Assembly (NCBI GenBank): GCA_020073085.1
Contig: JAIQFV010000005.1
Span: 62,001 to 126,000, forward strand
Length of the DNA stretch: 64,000 nucleotides
DNA from: Terriglobia bacterium
GTDB lineage: Bacteria; Acidobacteriota; Terriglobia; JAIQFV01
Direction of reading: 5' to 3'
In this document: piece after piece, positions 48,621-56,700 of the stretch
Numbering within the stretch: position 1 is the first letter of the stretch
Layout of the letters: every line of letters begins with the position of its first letter
Position numbers and translations under genes: made by a program
The notes under the pieces: model-generated
Told to the model about the DNA's origin: nothing
The model's input: only the letters and a program-made list of their open reading frames with translations
The model's database searches: none

Positions 48621-50381
48621 GTGTCTATGGGCAAACTTGGAACAAGTCTCCGGCCTCTGGCAGCTTATATCAAACGATATCGCCGCCGGATCGTCCTGGG
48701 TTTTCTTTGCGTGGTGACTACCAACGCCGTCGGGATGGCGTTCCCCTGGGTATTGAAGGGCGCGATTGATGATCTAACGAGGGCGCTGACTTATGAGAAA
48801 CTCATTCGCTATCCTTTGATTCTGATTGGAATCTCCCTGATTCAGGCGGTGTTCCGCTTTTCCATGCGTTGGATCCTCATCGGGGTATCCCGAGATATTG
48901 AATATGATTTGCGTAATGATTTTTTTTCCCGCCTCCTGGAACTTTCTCCGCGGTTCTATCATCACAACCGCACCGGGGATTTGATGTCCAAGGCGACCAA
49001 CGACATCGCCGCGGTGCGAATGCTGGTGGGCCCGGGCATCATGTACACCGCGAACACCGTGCTGGCTACCATCCTGGCCCTGAGCATCATGTTCAGCATC
49101 GACGCGCGGTTGACCCTCTACGCGATGATTCCCCTGCCGCTGGTCAGCGTCGCGATGCGGTTTTTCGGCTCCCGGATCCACGAACGGTTTGAGAAAATCC
49201 AGGCCATGTTTTCTGATATCAGCGCCCGCGTGCAGGAGAATCTCTCGGGCATTCGGGTCGTCAAGTCCTTCTGTCAGGAGGAGTCGGAAATCGAAGCGTT
49301 TAAGCAGACGAACCGGGAGTACATCCAGAAGAATCTTAGCTTGATCCGGCTCTGGGGGACCTTTTATCCCACTTTGGAACTGCTGATCGGTCTGGCATTT
49401 GTCGTGGTGCTGTGGTTTGGGGGAATGCAGGTCATTGCGGGAAAAATCTCCTTGGGTTCTTTCGTGGCCTTTAACACCTACCTGGGGATGCTGGTGTGGC
49501 CGATGATCGCTTTCGGTTGGGTGATCAACCTGGTGGAGCGTGGGGCGGCCTCCATGGGCCGCATCAATGTCATCCTCGAGACAAGGCCTGACATTGCAGA
49601 CGGCCCTGAGGTCTCGGTGGCCGCTGGATTCCCCATTGAAGGCGAGATTGAATTTCGAAATCTCTCGTTTGCTTACAATGGCCAGCCGGTCCTCCAGAAC
49701 ATCAATCTTAGAATAGCGCCCGGACAACGCGTGGCAATCGTCGGGCATACCGGGTCTGGCAAATCGACGCTGGTCCATCTCATTCCCCGGCTCTACGATG
49801 CCCCGCGGGGAACCGTCTTCATCGACGGAAGAGACATCCGGCAATACCCCCTCGCGGCCTTGCGCTCTCAAATTGGATTCGTTCCGCAGGAGACGTTCCT
49901 GTTTAGTGAGACCGTGGCCGAGAACATCGCGTTCGGCGTCTCCGGGGCCGAGCGGCAGTCCATCGTCCGGGCCGCCGAGGTGTCTCATCTCTTTGGCGAC
50001 GTTCAGCGCTTTCCCAAGCAATTCGACACGATGGTGGGGGAGCGGGGAATTACTCTGTCGGGGGGACAGAAACAACGGTCCGCCATCTCCCGGGCCGTCA
50101 TACGCAACCCTAAGATCCTGATCCTTGATGATGCCCTTTCGAGCGTCGATACCGAGACGGAAGAAAAAATCCTGCGGGAACTCGATGCGGTCATGCGGAA
50201 TCGCACTTCGCTCGTCATCTCGCACCGGGTTTCCACCGTGAAGAACTCCGACAAGATCATCGTCCTCTCCGAGGGCCGAATCGTTGAGGAGGGGACCCAC
50301 AACGAGTTGTTGACCCGGGATGGATATTATGCGGAGCTGTATCAGAAACAGTTGCTGGAAGAAGAGCTGGAACAGATATGA
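48621..50381 (+). CDS. ABC exporter half with degenerate catalytic site (subunit 1)
   Basis: A 586-residue fused permease-ATPase. Six membrane helices span about residues 20-310, then the ATPase domain: Walker A GHTGSGKST (near 375), signature LSGGQKQRS (near 478), Walker B LILDDALSSVD (near 501) and the H-loop VISHR. The residue after the Walker B aspartate is Asp rather than the catalytic Glu, as in the degenerate-site subunit of heterodimeric exporters (TM287, BmrC, LmrC). Its partner is the next gene, whose signature is LSVGQ. GTG 48621 follows AAGGGA by six bases. Likely exports lipids, drugs or peptides. Confidence 0.93.
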   Translation: MSMGKLGTSLRPLAAYIKRYRRRIVLGFLCVVTTNAVGMAFPWVLKGAIDDLTRALTYEKLIRYPLILIGISLIQAVFRFSMRWILIGVSRDIEYDLRNDFFSRLLELSPRFYHHNRTGDLMSKATNDIAAVRMLVGPGIMYTANTVLATILALSIMFSIDARLTLYAMIPLPLVSVAMRFFGSRIHERFEKIQAMFSDISARVQENLSGIRVVKSFCQEESEIEAFKQTNREYIQKNLSLIRLWGTFYPTLELLIGLAFVVVLWFGGMQVIAGKISLGSFVAFNTYLGMLVWPMIAFGWVINLVERGAASMGRINVILETRPDIADGPEVSVAAGFPIEGEIEFRNLSFAYNGQPVLQNINLRIAPGQRVAIVGHTGSGKSTLVHLIPRLYDAPRGTVFIDGRDIRQYPLAALRSQIGFVPQETFLFSETVAENIAFGVSGAERQSIVRAAEVSHLFGDVQRFPKQFDTMVGERGITLSGGQKQRSAISRAVIRNPKILILDDALSSVDTETEEKILRELDAVMRNRTSLVISHRVSTVKNSDKIIVLSEGRIVEEGTHNELLTRDGYYAELYQKQLLEEELEQI

Positions 50382-50388
50382 AACAAGC

Positions 50389-50542
50389 CGTCAGCCATCA
50401 GCTTTCAGTTTCGGAACCTTCAGCATATTTCGCTTGGTTAGAAGTGTTGGTTCCCCTCATGCGACCGGATGCTAGATTTAGGAAATGTTTCGATGAAACC
50501 CCTGAAATCTGATTTTTGAGAGCTGACGGCTGACCGCTGATC
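50389..50542. repeat. GCTGANN heptad element between the two ABC genes
   Basis: Left arm of three units (CGTCAGC, CATCAGC, TTTCAGT) at 50389-50409, right arm of three GCTGANN units (GCTGACG, GCTGACC, GCTGATC) at 50522-50542, with 112 non-repeat bases between. The right arm reads into the second ABC gene and ends exactly 12 bases before its ATG. No ribosome site stands there. The arms could pair as a hairpin in the mRNA of a two-gene operon, where it might set the ratio of the two subunits. Confidence 0.8.
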
Positions 50543-50554
50543 GCTCATATTCCA

Positions 50555-52357
50555 ATGGCCCAATTCCACGAAGAGGAAGCACTCGGGAAGGCATACGACC
50601 ACAGGCTAATGGCCCGGTTGTTGCGCTATGTTCGCCCTTACTGGCACATGGCAACCGTCGCGATGGGGTGCATTCTTGTCTTCGCCGTGCTGCAGGCAGT
50701 CCCGCCGTATTTGACCAAGGTAGCCATCGACCGCTACATCCTCACGCATAACTACGCGGGGCTGGGGAAGATCGGCCTTCTCTTCATTGCAGTTCTGGTG
50801 GCCTCATTTGTCCTGGAGTTCTTTCAGACCTTCCTGACCCAGTGGATGGGTCAGCTCATCATGTACGACATGCGTGTGGAGATCTTCACGCATCTTCAGA
50901 AGTTGCAGTTGAAGTTTTTTGACAAGAATCCGGTGGGGCGGCTGATGACCCGGGTGACGACCGACGTGGATGCCCTCAACGAGCTTTTTGCGGCAGGCCT
51001 AGTCACCGTCTTTGGCGACCTCCTGACCCTGCTGGCGATCCTGGCGGTCATCCTGCGATTGAACTGGCGGCTGGCGCTCGTCAGCTTCGCGGTCATCCCG
51101 TTCATCGTAGTCACGACCACGGTGTTCCGCCGCAAGGCGCGCGATTCCTACCGTGACGTTCGAGCGGCGGTGGCGCGTATCAGCGCCTTCCTGCAGGAAC
51201 ATCTTTCGGGGATGAGCGTGATCCAACTCTTCAACCGGGAGGGCAAGAGTTTCCAGCAGTTCGAGACCATCAATGAGCGCCACCGCAAGGCCAATTACGA
51301 TTCCATCCTGGCTTATGCAGTCTTCTTTCCTATCGTGGAAATCCTGAGTGCGACGGCGGTGGCCCTGATTATCTGGTATGGGGGCCATGAAGTCTTGAAG
51401 TCAGCGATCAAAATGGGGACCCTGGTGGCCTTCATCCAGTATTCACAACGCTTCTTCCGGCCTATCCAGGACCTCAGTGAGAAATACAATATCCTTCAAT
51501 CGGCGATGGCCAGTTCAGAGCGCATCTTTAAGCTGCTGGATACGCCGGTTACCATTGCCTCGCCCAAGACCCCGCACCCCCTTCAGACCGTCCAGGGCTC
51601 CATCGAATTTCGAAACGTCTGGTTTACCTACTCCGATGCGGCCGATCCGGCCCCGGAGGAATATGTGCTGAAGGATGTTTCCTTCCGGGTGGATCCGGGC
51701 AAGTCGGTGGCCATTGTGGGACATACGGGGGCCGGAAAAACCACTTTGATCAGTTTGCTTCAACGGTTCTATGATGTGAACCGCGGTTCCATCCTGCTCG
51801 ATGGCATGGACCTGCGTGAATTGGACCTGGGGGAGCTGCGCCGCCACTACGGTGTCGTGTTGCAGGACGTCTTCATTTTTTCGGGGACGTTTGAAAGCAA
51901 CATCCGGCTGGGGACACCCTGGATTGACGAACAGCAGGTGCAGAATGCCGCCGTGGATGTCAACCTCTACGACTTCATCCGCGAGCTGCCCAACGGCCTC
52001 AAGGAAGAGGTGCGCGAGCGCGGCAGCACGCTCTCGGTAGGCCAGAAGCAGTTGATGGCCTTCGCACGGGCCCTGGCGCATGATCCACGAATCCTGATCC
52101 TCGATGAGGCGACCTCGAGCGTGGATACGGAGACCGAGCTCAAGATTCGGGAGGCCCTCGCCCGCCTGATGAAGGGGAGGACCTCCATCGTCATCGCCCA
52201 TCGGCTCTCGACAATCCAGAATGCCGACCAGATCATCGTGATGCATAAGGGACAGGTTCGAGAGATAGGGAATCACCAGGAGCTTTTGGCGAAGCGAGGC
52301 ATCTATTACCGGCTCTATCAGCTCCAATACAAGGAACAGGAAACGCGAGTGGCATAG
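50555..52357 (+). CDS. ABC exporter half with canonical catalytic Glu (subunit 2)
   Basis: A 600-residue fused permease-ATPase. Six helices, then Walker A GHTGAGKTT (near 390), a non-canonical signature LSVGQKQLM (near 492), Walker B LILDEATSSVD with the catalytic Glu (near 515), and the H-loop VIAHR. This combination with subunit 1 (Asp in Walker B, canonical LSGGQ) gives one full and one degenerate ATP site, as in heterodimeric exporters such as TM287/288 and BmrCD. ATG 50555 lacks a ribosome site but follows the heptad repeat by 12 bases. Substrate unknown. Confidence 0.93.
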   Translation: MAQFHEEEALGKAYDHRLMARLLRYVRPYWHMATVAMGCILVFAVLQAVPPYLTKVAIDRYILTHNYAGLGKIGLLFIAVLVASFVLEFFQTFLTQWMGQLIMYDMRVEIFTHLQKLQLKFFDKNPVGRLMTRVTTDVDALNELFAAGLVTVFGDLLTLLAILAVILRLNWRLALVSFAVIPFIVVTTTVFRRKARDSYRDVRAAVARISAFLQEHLSGMSVIQLFNREGKSFQQFETINERHRKANYDSILAYAVFFPIVEILSATAVALIIWYGGHEVLKSAIKMGTLVAFIQYSQRFFRPIQDLSEKYNILQSAMASSERIFKLLDTPVTIASPKTPHPLQTVQGSIEFRNVWFTYSDAADPAPEEYVLKDVSFRVDPGKSVAIVGHTGAGKTTLISLLQRFYDVNRGSILLDGMDLRELDLGELRRHYGVVLQDVFIFSGTFESNIRLGTPWIDEQQVQNAAVDVNLYDFIRELPNGLKEEVRERGSTLSVGQKQLMAFARALAHDPRILILDEATSSVDTETELKIREALARLMKGRTSIVIAHRLSTIQNADQIIVMHKGQVREIGNHQELLAKRGIYYRLYQLQYKEQETRVA

Positions 52358-52404
52358 AAACGTGATCCGCTAAGTCGTTCTTTCAACTTCCGAGGAAAAA
52401 CTTC

Positions 52405-54492
52405 ATGGCACAATCTCAGAAGGCGCAGGAGTTGCCCCCCCAGTTCAAACCCTACGTCAGCGCAGAAGAAACGATGGCGGAGCTGACCATGCGAGCCCTG
52501 TTGCTGGGAATCCTCATGGCGGTGTTTCTGGGCGCAGCCAACGCCTACCTCGGCATGAAAGCCGGGCAGACCATCTCTGCGATTTTCCCGGCAGCGGTGA
52601 TCGCCGCCGCGGCTTTTCGACTCCCTTTCTTTCGCGGGACGATCCTGGAGCAGAATATTGCTCGAACCGCCGCCGCCATGGGAGAAGCGTTGATTGCCGG
52701 AGCCATCTTCACCATTCCCGCATTTCTCATCGTCCAGGTCAATGGCCAGCGGCTTTGGACGAGCTTTCGCTACTGGGATTCAACCCTCATTATGCTGGTC
52801 GGGGGGCTCTTGGGGGTATCGTTTATTATCCTGTTGCGCCGGACGCTGGTGGAAGATGTGTCGCTGCCTTTCCCGGAAAGCGCGGCGTGTGTTGAGATCG
52901 TTAAAGCCGGCCAGAAGGCGGACAGCGGGGCGAAGCATGTTTTCTCGGCGCTGGGGTTGGGAGCGGCCATCGAGGTATTAAAGAATTCGAGCGGATTCAC
53001 CTTGATTCGCGATGTGACTTCGGGTTTCATTCAATTGCCTCGATCAATTGTGCACCATTTCAATGTGAACAAGGTTCCGATCGGCGACGTCGCCCATCAG
53101 GGGGCTATCCCGTGGTCTTCTCCGGTGGCCTCACCGGCATTGATGGGGGTGGGATACATCATCGGGCCGAAGTGGGCGGCGGTGAACTTTTCAGGCGGTG
53201 TCATCGCGTGGCTGGTGTTGATCCCGTTTGTCCTGTTTGTGGATCCGGACTTGGCTCGCCGGCTCTCCCTGAATGGTCAGCCTGTCGGCCTGGAGGATCA
53301 GGCGAATTCCGTGTGGTACAACATCGTCCGTCCGATTGCGGTTGGAGCCATGCTGATCGGCTCGGTGAACACCTTGTGGGGAATGCGCCAATCCCTGGCG
53401 AAGGGGTTGATCCACTCGTTCCGCAAGCAGCGTGACGCCTCGAATGACCCCAACGCATCCTCCTCCCGCCTTGAACGTGACCTGAACTTCCGGTGGGTCA
53501 TTGTGGGCATCCTCCTCCTGCTCATTCCGATGGTCGCCATTTATTACCGTTATATGCACACCATGGGAGGGGCGGTTTTATCGGCCCTAGTCCTCGTTTT
53601 GACCGGTTTCATTTTCACCGCGGTCGGGGGGTATCTGGTCGGTATTATCGGGGGTAGCAATCAGCCGGTCTCGGGCCTGACCCTTTCGGCGTTGATCGTG
53701 GCAGCACTCATGATGCTGGCCATCGGTCAGCGGGGACCCGCGGGGGTCGCCGCCGTTCTCGCGGTTGCCGCGGTGGTGTGCTGCGCCGCGTCCGCCGGGG
53801 GATCCCTCATCCAGGATCTCCGCGTGGGCCATTTGCTCGGGGGGACGCCCTGGAAGATGGAGGTCGCTGAAATGATCAGCGTTACCGTCATCAGTTTTCT
53901 GTTGGTCTTTCCGATGATCATCCTGCATGAAGGGAATATCGCGAAAGGGGGCATTGGAATCGGAGATCAAGCACTCCCGGCGCCCCAGGCCGGTCTGATG
54001 GCACAACTCGCCAAGGGCATTGTGGGTGGAGACATGCCGTGGGGACTGCTCATTATGGGGATGGCATTTGCCGTAATGCTGATTTTGATCAAGGCCCCCT
54101 CGCCTATGTTGATCGCTGTCGGAATGTACCTCCCGTTTGAAACGACCTTCGCGATCTTTGCTGGGGGGATCATTCGTTGGGCTGCCATGACCCTGGCCAC
54201 CCGGCGGAACATGCCGGAAGACCGGCAAACGGCGCTGGCCAATACCGGTACCCTGCTCGCATCCGGCTTCATTGCCGGCGAGGCGTTGATGGGCGTTGCC
54301 CTTTCCGGCCTCGTGCTCGTGGGCCTTCCTTCAGTGACCAAAATGATCACCGGCCGCGATGAGTTGGGATTGCTCCATACGGGGGGTGGATGGCTGTCGA
54401 TCCTGGTTTTTGCGTGCGTGGCTTATATTTTGATCAGGATTCCGATCCGCAGCGCTGAAAAAGGTGAAGGGGTAAGCGTCCGGCTGGAGTAA
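52405..54492 (+). CDS. Oligopeptide transporter, OPT family
   Basis: A 695-residue protein with about 14-16 membrane helices. The N-terminus has the OPT phrases LTMRALLLGILMAVFLGAANAYLGMKAGQTISAIFPAAV and NIARTAAAMGEALIAGAIFTIPAFL; a second GSSN-like block is in GVPMLIG-type regions (ISFLLVFPMIILHEG). OPT transporters take up small peptides or metal chelates by proton symport; bacterial members of this group are poorly characterised. It follows the ABC genes by 47 bases, so it may be co-transcribed with them. Confidence 0.9.
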   Translation: MAQSQKAQELPPQFKPYVSAEETMAELTMRALLLGILMAVFLGAANAYLGMKAGQTISAIFPAAVIAAAAFRLPFFRGTILEQNIARTAAAMGEALIAGAIFTIPAFLIVQVNGQRLWTSFRYWDSTLIMLVGGLLGVSFIILLRRTLVEDVSLPFPESAACVEIVKAGQKADSGAKHVFSALGLGAAIEVLKNSSGFTLIRDVTSGFIQLPRSIVHHFNVNKVPIGDVAHQGAIPWSSPVASPALMGVGYIIGPKWAAVNFSGGVIAWLVLIPFVLFVDPDLARRLSLNGQPVGLEDQANSVWYNIVRPIAVGAMLIGSVNTLWGMRQSLAKGLIHSFRKQRDASNDPNASSSRLERDLNFRWVIVGILLLLIPMVAIYYRYMHTMGGAVLSALVLVLTGFIFTAVGGYLVGIIGGSNQPVSGLTLSALIVAALMMLAIGQRGPAGVAAVLAVAAVVCCAASAGGSLIQDLRVGHLLGGTPWKMEVAEMISVTVISFLLVFPMIILHEGNIAKGGIGIGDQALPAPQAGLMAQLAKGIVGGDMPWGLLIMGMAFAVMLILIKAPSPMLIAVGMYLPFETTFAIFAGGIIRWAAMTLATRRNMPEDRQTALANTGTLLASGFIAGEALMGVALSGLVLVGLPSVTKMITGRDELGLLHTGGGWLSILVFACVAYILIRIPIRSAEKGEGVSVRLE

Positions 54493-54514
54493 TTTATATC
54501 CGTCCCTAAAGAGA

Positions 54515-54567
54515 CTTTGTGGCTTGGCGCCCTGGCGCGGGAAGGGGTTGCGCGCGGCGCCACAAAG
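54515..54567. other. Hairpin after the OPT gene
   Basis: CTTTGTGGC plus GCGCC (54515-54531) can pair with GGCGCCACAAAG (54556-54567), allowing a three-base bulge, around a 24-base GC-rich loop. It begins 23 bases after the OPT stop and has no T-run. It also argues against a pseudouridine synthase start before 54664. Confidence 0.5.
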
Positions 54568-54663
54568 CCCGCAAAGACAGTTAACTTCTTGAAAATACCT
54601 GCCCCACGAAAACTAAAGGCCTCCCACCACCCTGTCCAGTCGGCTTCTTCCAGCAAGACCCAG

Positions 54664-55371
54664 ATGACCCTGGACCGGGTCTTATCTCGGCACGGTCTCG
54701 CTTCAAGGACGGTGGCTGCAGAATGGATCCACACCGGTCGTGTGCGAGTGAATTCCACCATTGAGCGGAACGAGGGACGCTGGATTGATTTGAAACGGGA
54801 CCGCATCAAAGTGGATGATCGAGCGGTTTCCACCGCAAAGAAGGTCTATGTAATATTGAACAAGCCGGCCAACGTGGTGACCTCGCACGGCGATCCGCAG
54901 GGGCGGAAGACGGTTTATGATTATTTGCTGGGGCTGACTGCCTGGGTGTCTCCTGTGGGCCGCCTCGACAAGGACACCTCGGGTTTGCTTCTGCTCACCA
55001 ATGACACGGACTTCGGAAACCGGCTGACCGACCCTCAGTCAAAAATCCCCAAGAAGTATTGGGCCAAGGTGAATGCGGTGTTAGAAGAGGAGGAACTGGT
55101 CCGGCTTCGGAAGGGGATCGAGATTGAAGCCGGATTGATGACCCGGCCTTGTATCGTCACTTGGCTCCGGAAGTCGGAAAAGTATTCGTGGCTTGAAATC
55201 ACGATCACGGAGGGAAAGAACCGCCAAATCCGTCGGATGATCGAAGCACTGGGTCGTAAAGTTATCAAACTGGTTCGTTTACAAATCGGGGGCCTCCGGC
55301 TGGGCGAGTTGGCGGTGGGGAAGTGGCGGGAGTTGACGAGTGCGGAGGTTCGGATGTTGAAGAACAAGTGA
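54664..55371 (+). CDS. Pseudouridine synthase, RsuA/RluB/E/F family
   Basis: About 235 residues. The N-terminal S4 RNA-binding domain is LDRVLSRHGLASRTVAAEWIHTGRVRVN, followed by the catalytic domain with VILNKPANVVTSHGDPQGRKTVYD, the catalytic aspartate D102 in VGRLDKDTSGLLLLTND and the late motif EGKNRQIRRMIEALG. The family makes single pseudouridines in 16S or 23S rRNA (RsuA at 516, RluB at 2605); the exact target is not clear. I use ATG 54664, which begins at the S4 domain; the 49 residues of the longer frame lie in the hairpin and look non-coding. Confidence 0.9.
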   Translation: MTLDRVLSRHGLASRTVAAEWIHTGRVRVNSTIERNEGRWIDLKRDRIKVDDRAVSTAKKVYVILNKPANVVTSHGDPQGRKTVYDYLLGLTAWVSPVGRLDKDTSGLLLLTNDTDFGNRLTDPQSKIPKKYWAKVNAVLEEEELVRLRKGIEIEAGLMTRPCIVTWLRKSEKYSWLEITITEGKNRQIRRMIEALGRKVIKLVRLQIGGLRLGELAVGKWRELTSAEVRMLKNK

Positions 55372-55391
55372 GGGAATGATTGATCGATCAT

Positions 55392-55591
55392 AGGTGTCAG
55401 GTGCCGGGTGTCAGGTGTCAGAGAAGAGCATGAGAGAAAAAATGCGAGTCGATGCTCTGGTGCTTGGTCCCGTGGTTTGGCCCACCGATCACAGGGTGCG
55501 TTTTTGCGACACCCGACACCCGACACCTGACACCTGACACCTGACACCTGACACCTGACACCCGACACCTGACACCTGACACCTGACACCT
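55392..55591. repeat. GACACCT heptad array with inverted arm at a convergent gene end
   Basis: From 55508 to 55591 there are 12 tandem heptads: ten or nine are GACACCT and three are GACACCC (units 1, 2 and 8), with no interruption. At 55392-55419 stand four units of the reverse complement (AGGTGTC, AGGTGCC, GGGTGTC, AGGTGTC). The 88 bases between have no coding content. The whole fills the gap between the stops of two converging genes. The four left units could pair with any four right units to make a 28-pair stem, so it may act as a two-way transcription end. It is not a CRISPR: no spacers. Confidence 0.9.
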
Positions 55592-55629
55592 TTCTGCCTG
55601 ATCCCATCCTAAATTGGCAGAATACGCGA

Positions 55630-56616
55630 CTACCCCTTTGGTGCGTTATAACCGCGCTTGCAGCGGACATAGATCTTTTTGGAACTCGATTTGGGCGTGA
55701 TCTTGACTTGGAGGCTACGCCAGGTCCCATCCCGGCCCGTGTTGGTCGGATAATAGCCCAGGAGATACTGGCTGCGGATGTCGTGGGCAATCTCCTTGGT
55801 GACATTTCCGATATCGTTGACGGACTGTGGAAAATAGACCTTTCCCCCAGTGGCTTCCGCCAGTTCTTTTAAGATTTCGGCTTCCTTAGGAAGGCCTTTC
55901 TTGAAGAAATGAGATTTGGGAGGCTCGTCGAGCAGGCCAACGGTAAAGATTTGAGCCCCGGATTCGACCGCAAAATCAAACGCCTGCTTGAAGGTGAAAT
56001 GTTTTCCCGGTCCGGGATTGTCCTTGCCATCCGTCACAAGGAGAATCACCTTCTTATCGTACTTTCCTCTCTTGATGTGATTCAAGGCCAGGTAGACGGC
56101 GTCGTAAAGCACGGTGCTGCTTCGAAACTGGACATTTTCCAGGGCCTCGCGAAGTTCTTCGACGTCACTGGTGAAGTCCTTGTCGAGTTCCAGGTAAGCC
56201 TCATCCGCGAAATCAATCAGGAACACCTGATCGTTAGGATTGCTCAACTGCATGAAGTCGACGGCCGCGGTGTTGACCTTCTGGCGCTTGGGGTACATGC
56301 TTCCACTCGCATCCAGCAACAGTCCCACTGTGACCGGGACATCTTCATGCTTGAAAACCGAAATCGGCTGTTCGATGCGGTCCTCATAAAGATGAAAGTC
56401 ATCTTTGGTCAGGTCGCTGACGATTTGATCCTTCTCGTCGGTCACCGAGACGTCCACCAGGACCAGGTTGACTTCGACCTTGATTCGCGGCGCTTCCGCC
56501 TGGGGCCTCTGGGGAGGACTCCAGAAAGACGGGTGTTGTGCTGCATGCAATGAGAGGGCGAGGATGGCGCACAGCCCAAGAGCGGTCGCCATGAGATGCC
56601 TCGAAATGAGCTTCAA
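55630..56616 (-). CDS. Secreted VWFA-domain protein (acidobacterial TIGR03436 type)
   Basis: A 328-residue exported protein with a signal peptide (MATALGLCAILALSLHAAQ). The N-terminal beta domain is IKVEVNLVLVDVSVTDEKDQIVSDLTKDDFHLYEDRIEQPI, the hallmark of the VWFA-related acidobacterial family. The von Willebrand A domain carries the metal-site D102, S104 and S106 (LLLDASGSM), a Thr near 170 and the Asp of LVTDGKDN. Such domains bind proteins through a metal ion. The tail (SQYLLGYYPTN, YVRCKRGYNAPKG) is also typical. Partners unknown. It is followed on the same strand by a closely related copy upstream. Confidence 0.92.
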   Translation of the reverse strand: MKLISRHLMATALGLCAILALSLHAAQHPSFWSPPQRPQAEAPRIKVEVNLVLVDVSVTDEKDQIVSDLTKDDFHLYEDRIEQPISVFKHEDVPVTVGLLLDASGSMYPKRQKVNTAAVDFMQLSNPNDQVFLIDFADEAYLELDKDFTSDVEELREALENVQFRSSTVLYDAVYLALNHIKRGKYDKKVILLVTDGKDNPGPGKHFTFKQAFDFAVESGAQIFTVGLLDEPPKSHFFKKGLPKEAEILKELAEATGGKVYFPQSVNDIGNVTKEIAHDIRSQYLLGYYPTNTGRDGTWRSLQVKITPKSSSKKIYVRCKRGYNAPKG

Positions 56617-56700
56617 TCGGCTTCTCCTGAAGGGATTCGATTTATAAGGTCTCGACGTGTTGGTAAAGGAACCATGCCATTAGACGGGAATGAGCCCGCA

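Noticed and set aside
48774-50300. A 508-residue reverse-strand open frame opposite the first ABC gene
   Set aside because: Same reason: fully antisense to a well-supported gene, with shadow-type composition and no motif.
54517-54663. 49-residue N-terminal extension of the pseudouridine synthase
   Set aside because: It covers a strong hairpin and has no similarity to the S4 domain start, which begins at 54664.
55508-55591. Tandem repeat as a CRISPR array
   Set aside because: The units are 7 bases and directly adjacent, with no spacers and no cas genes anywhere in the window.
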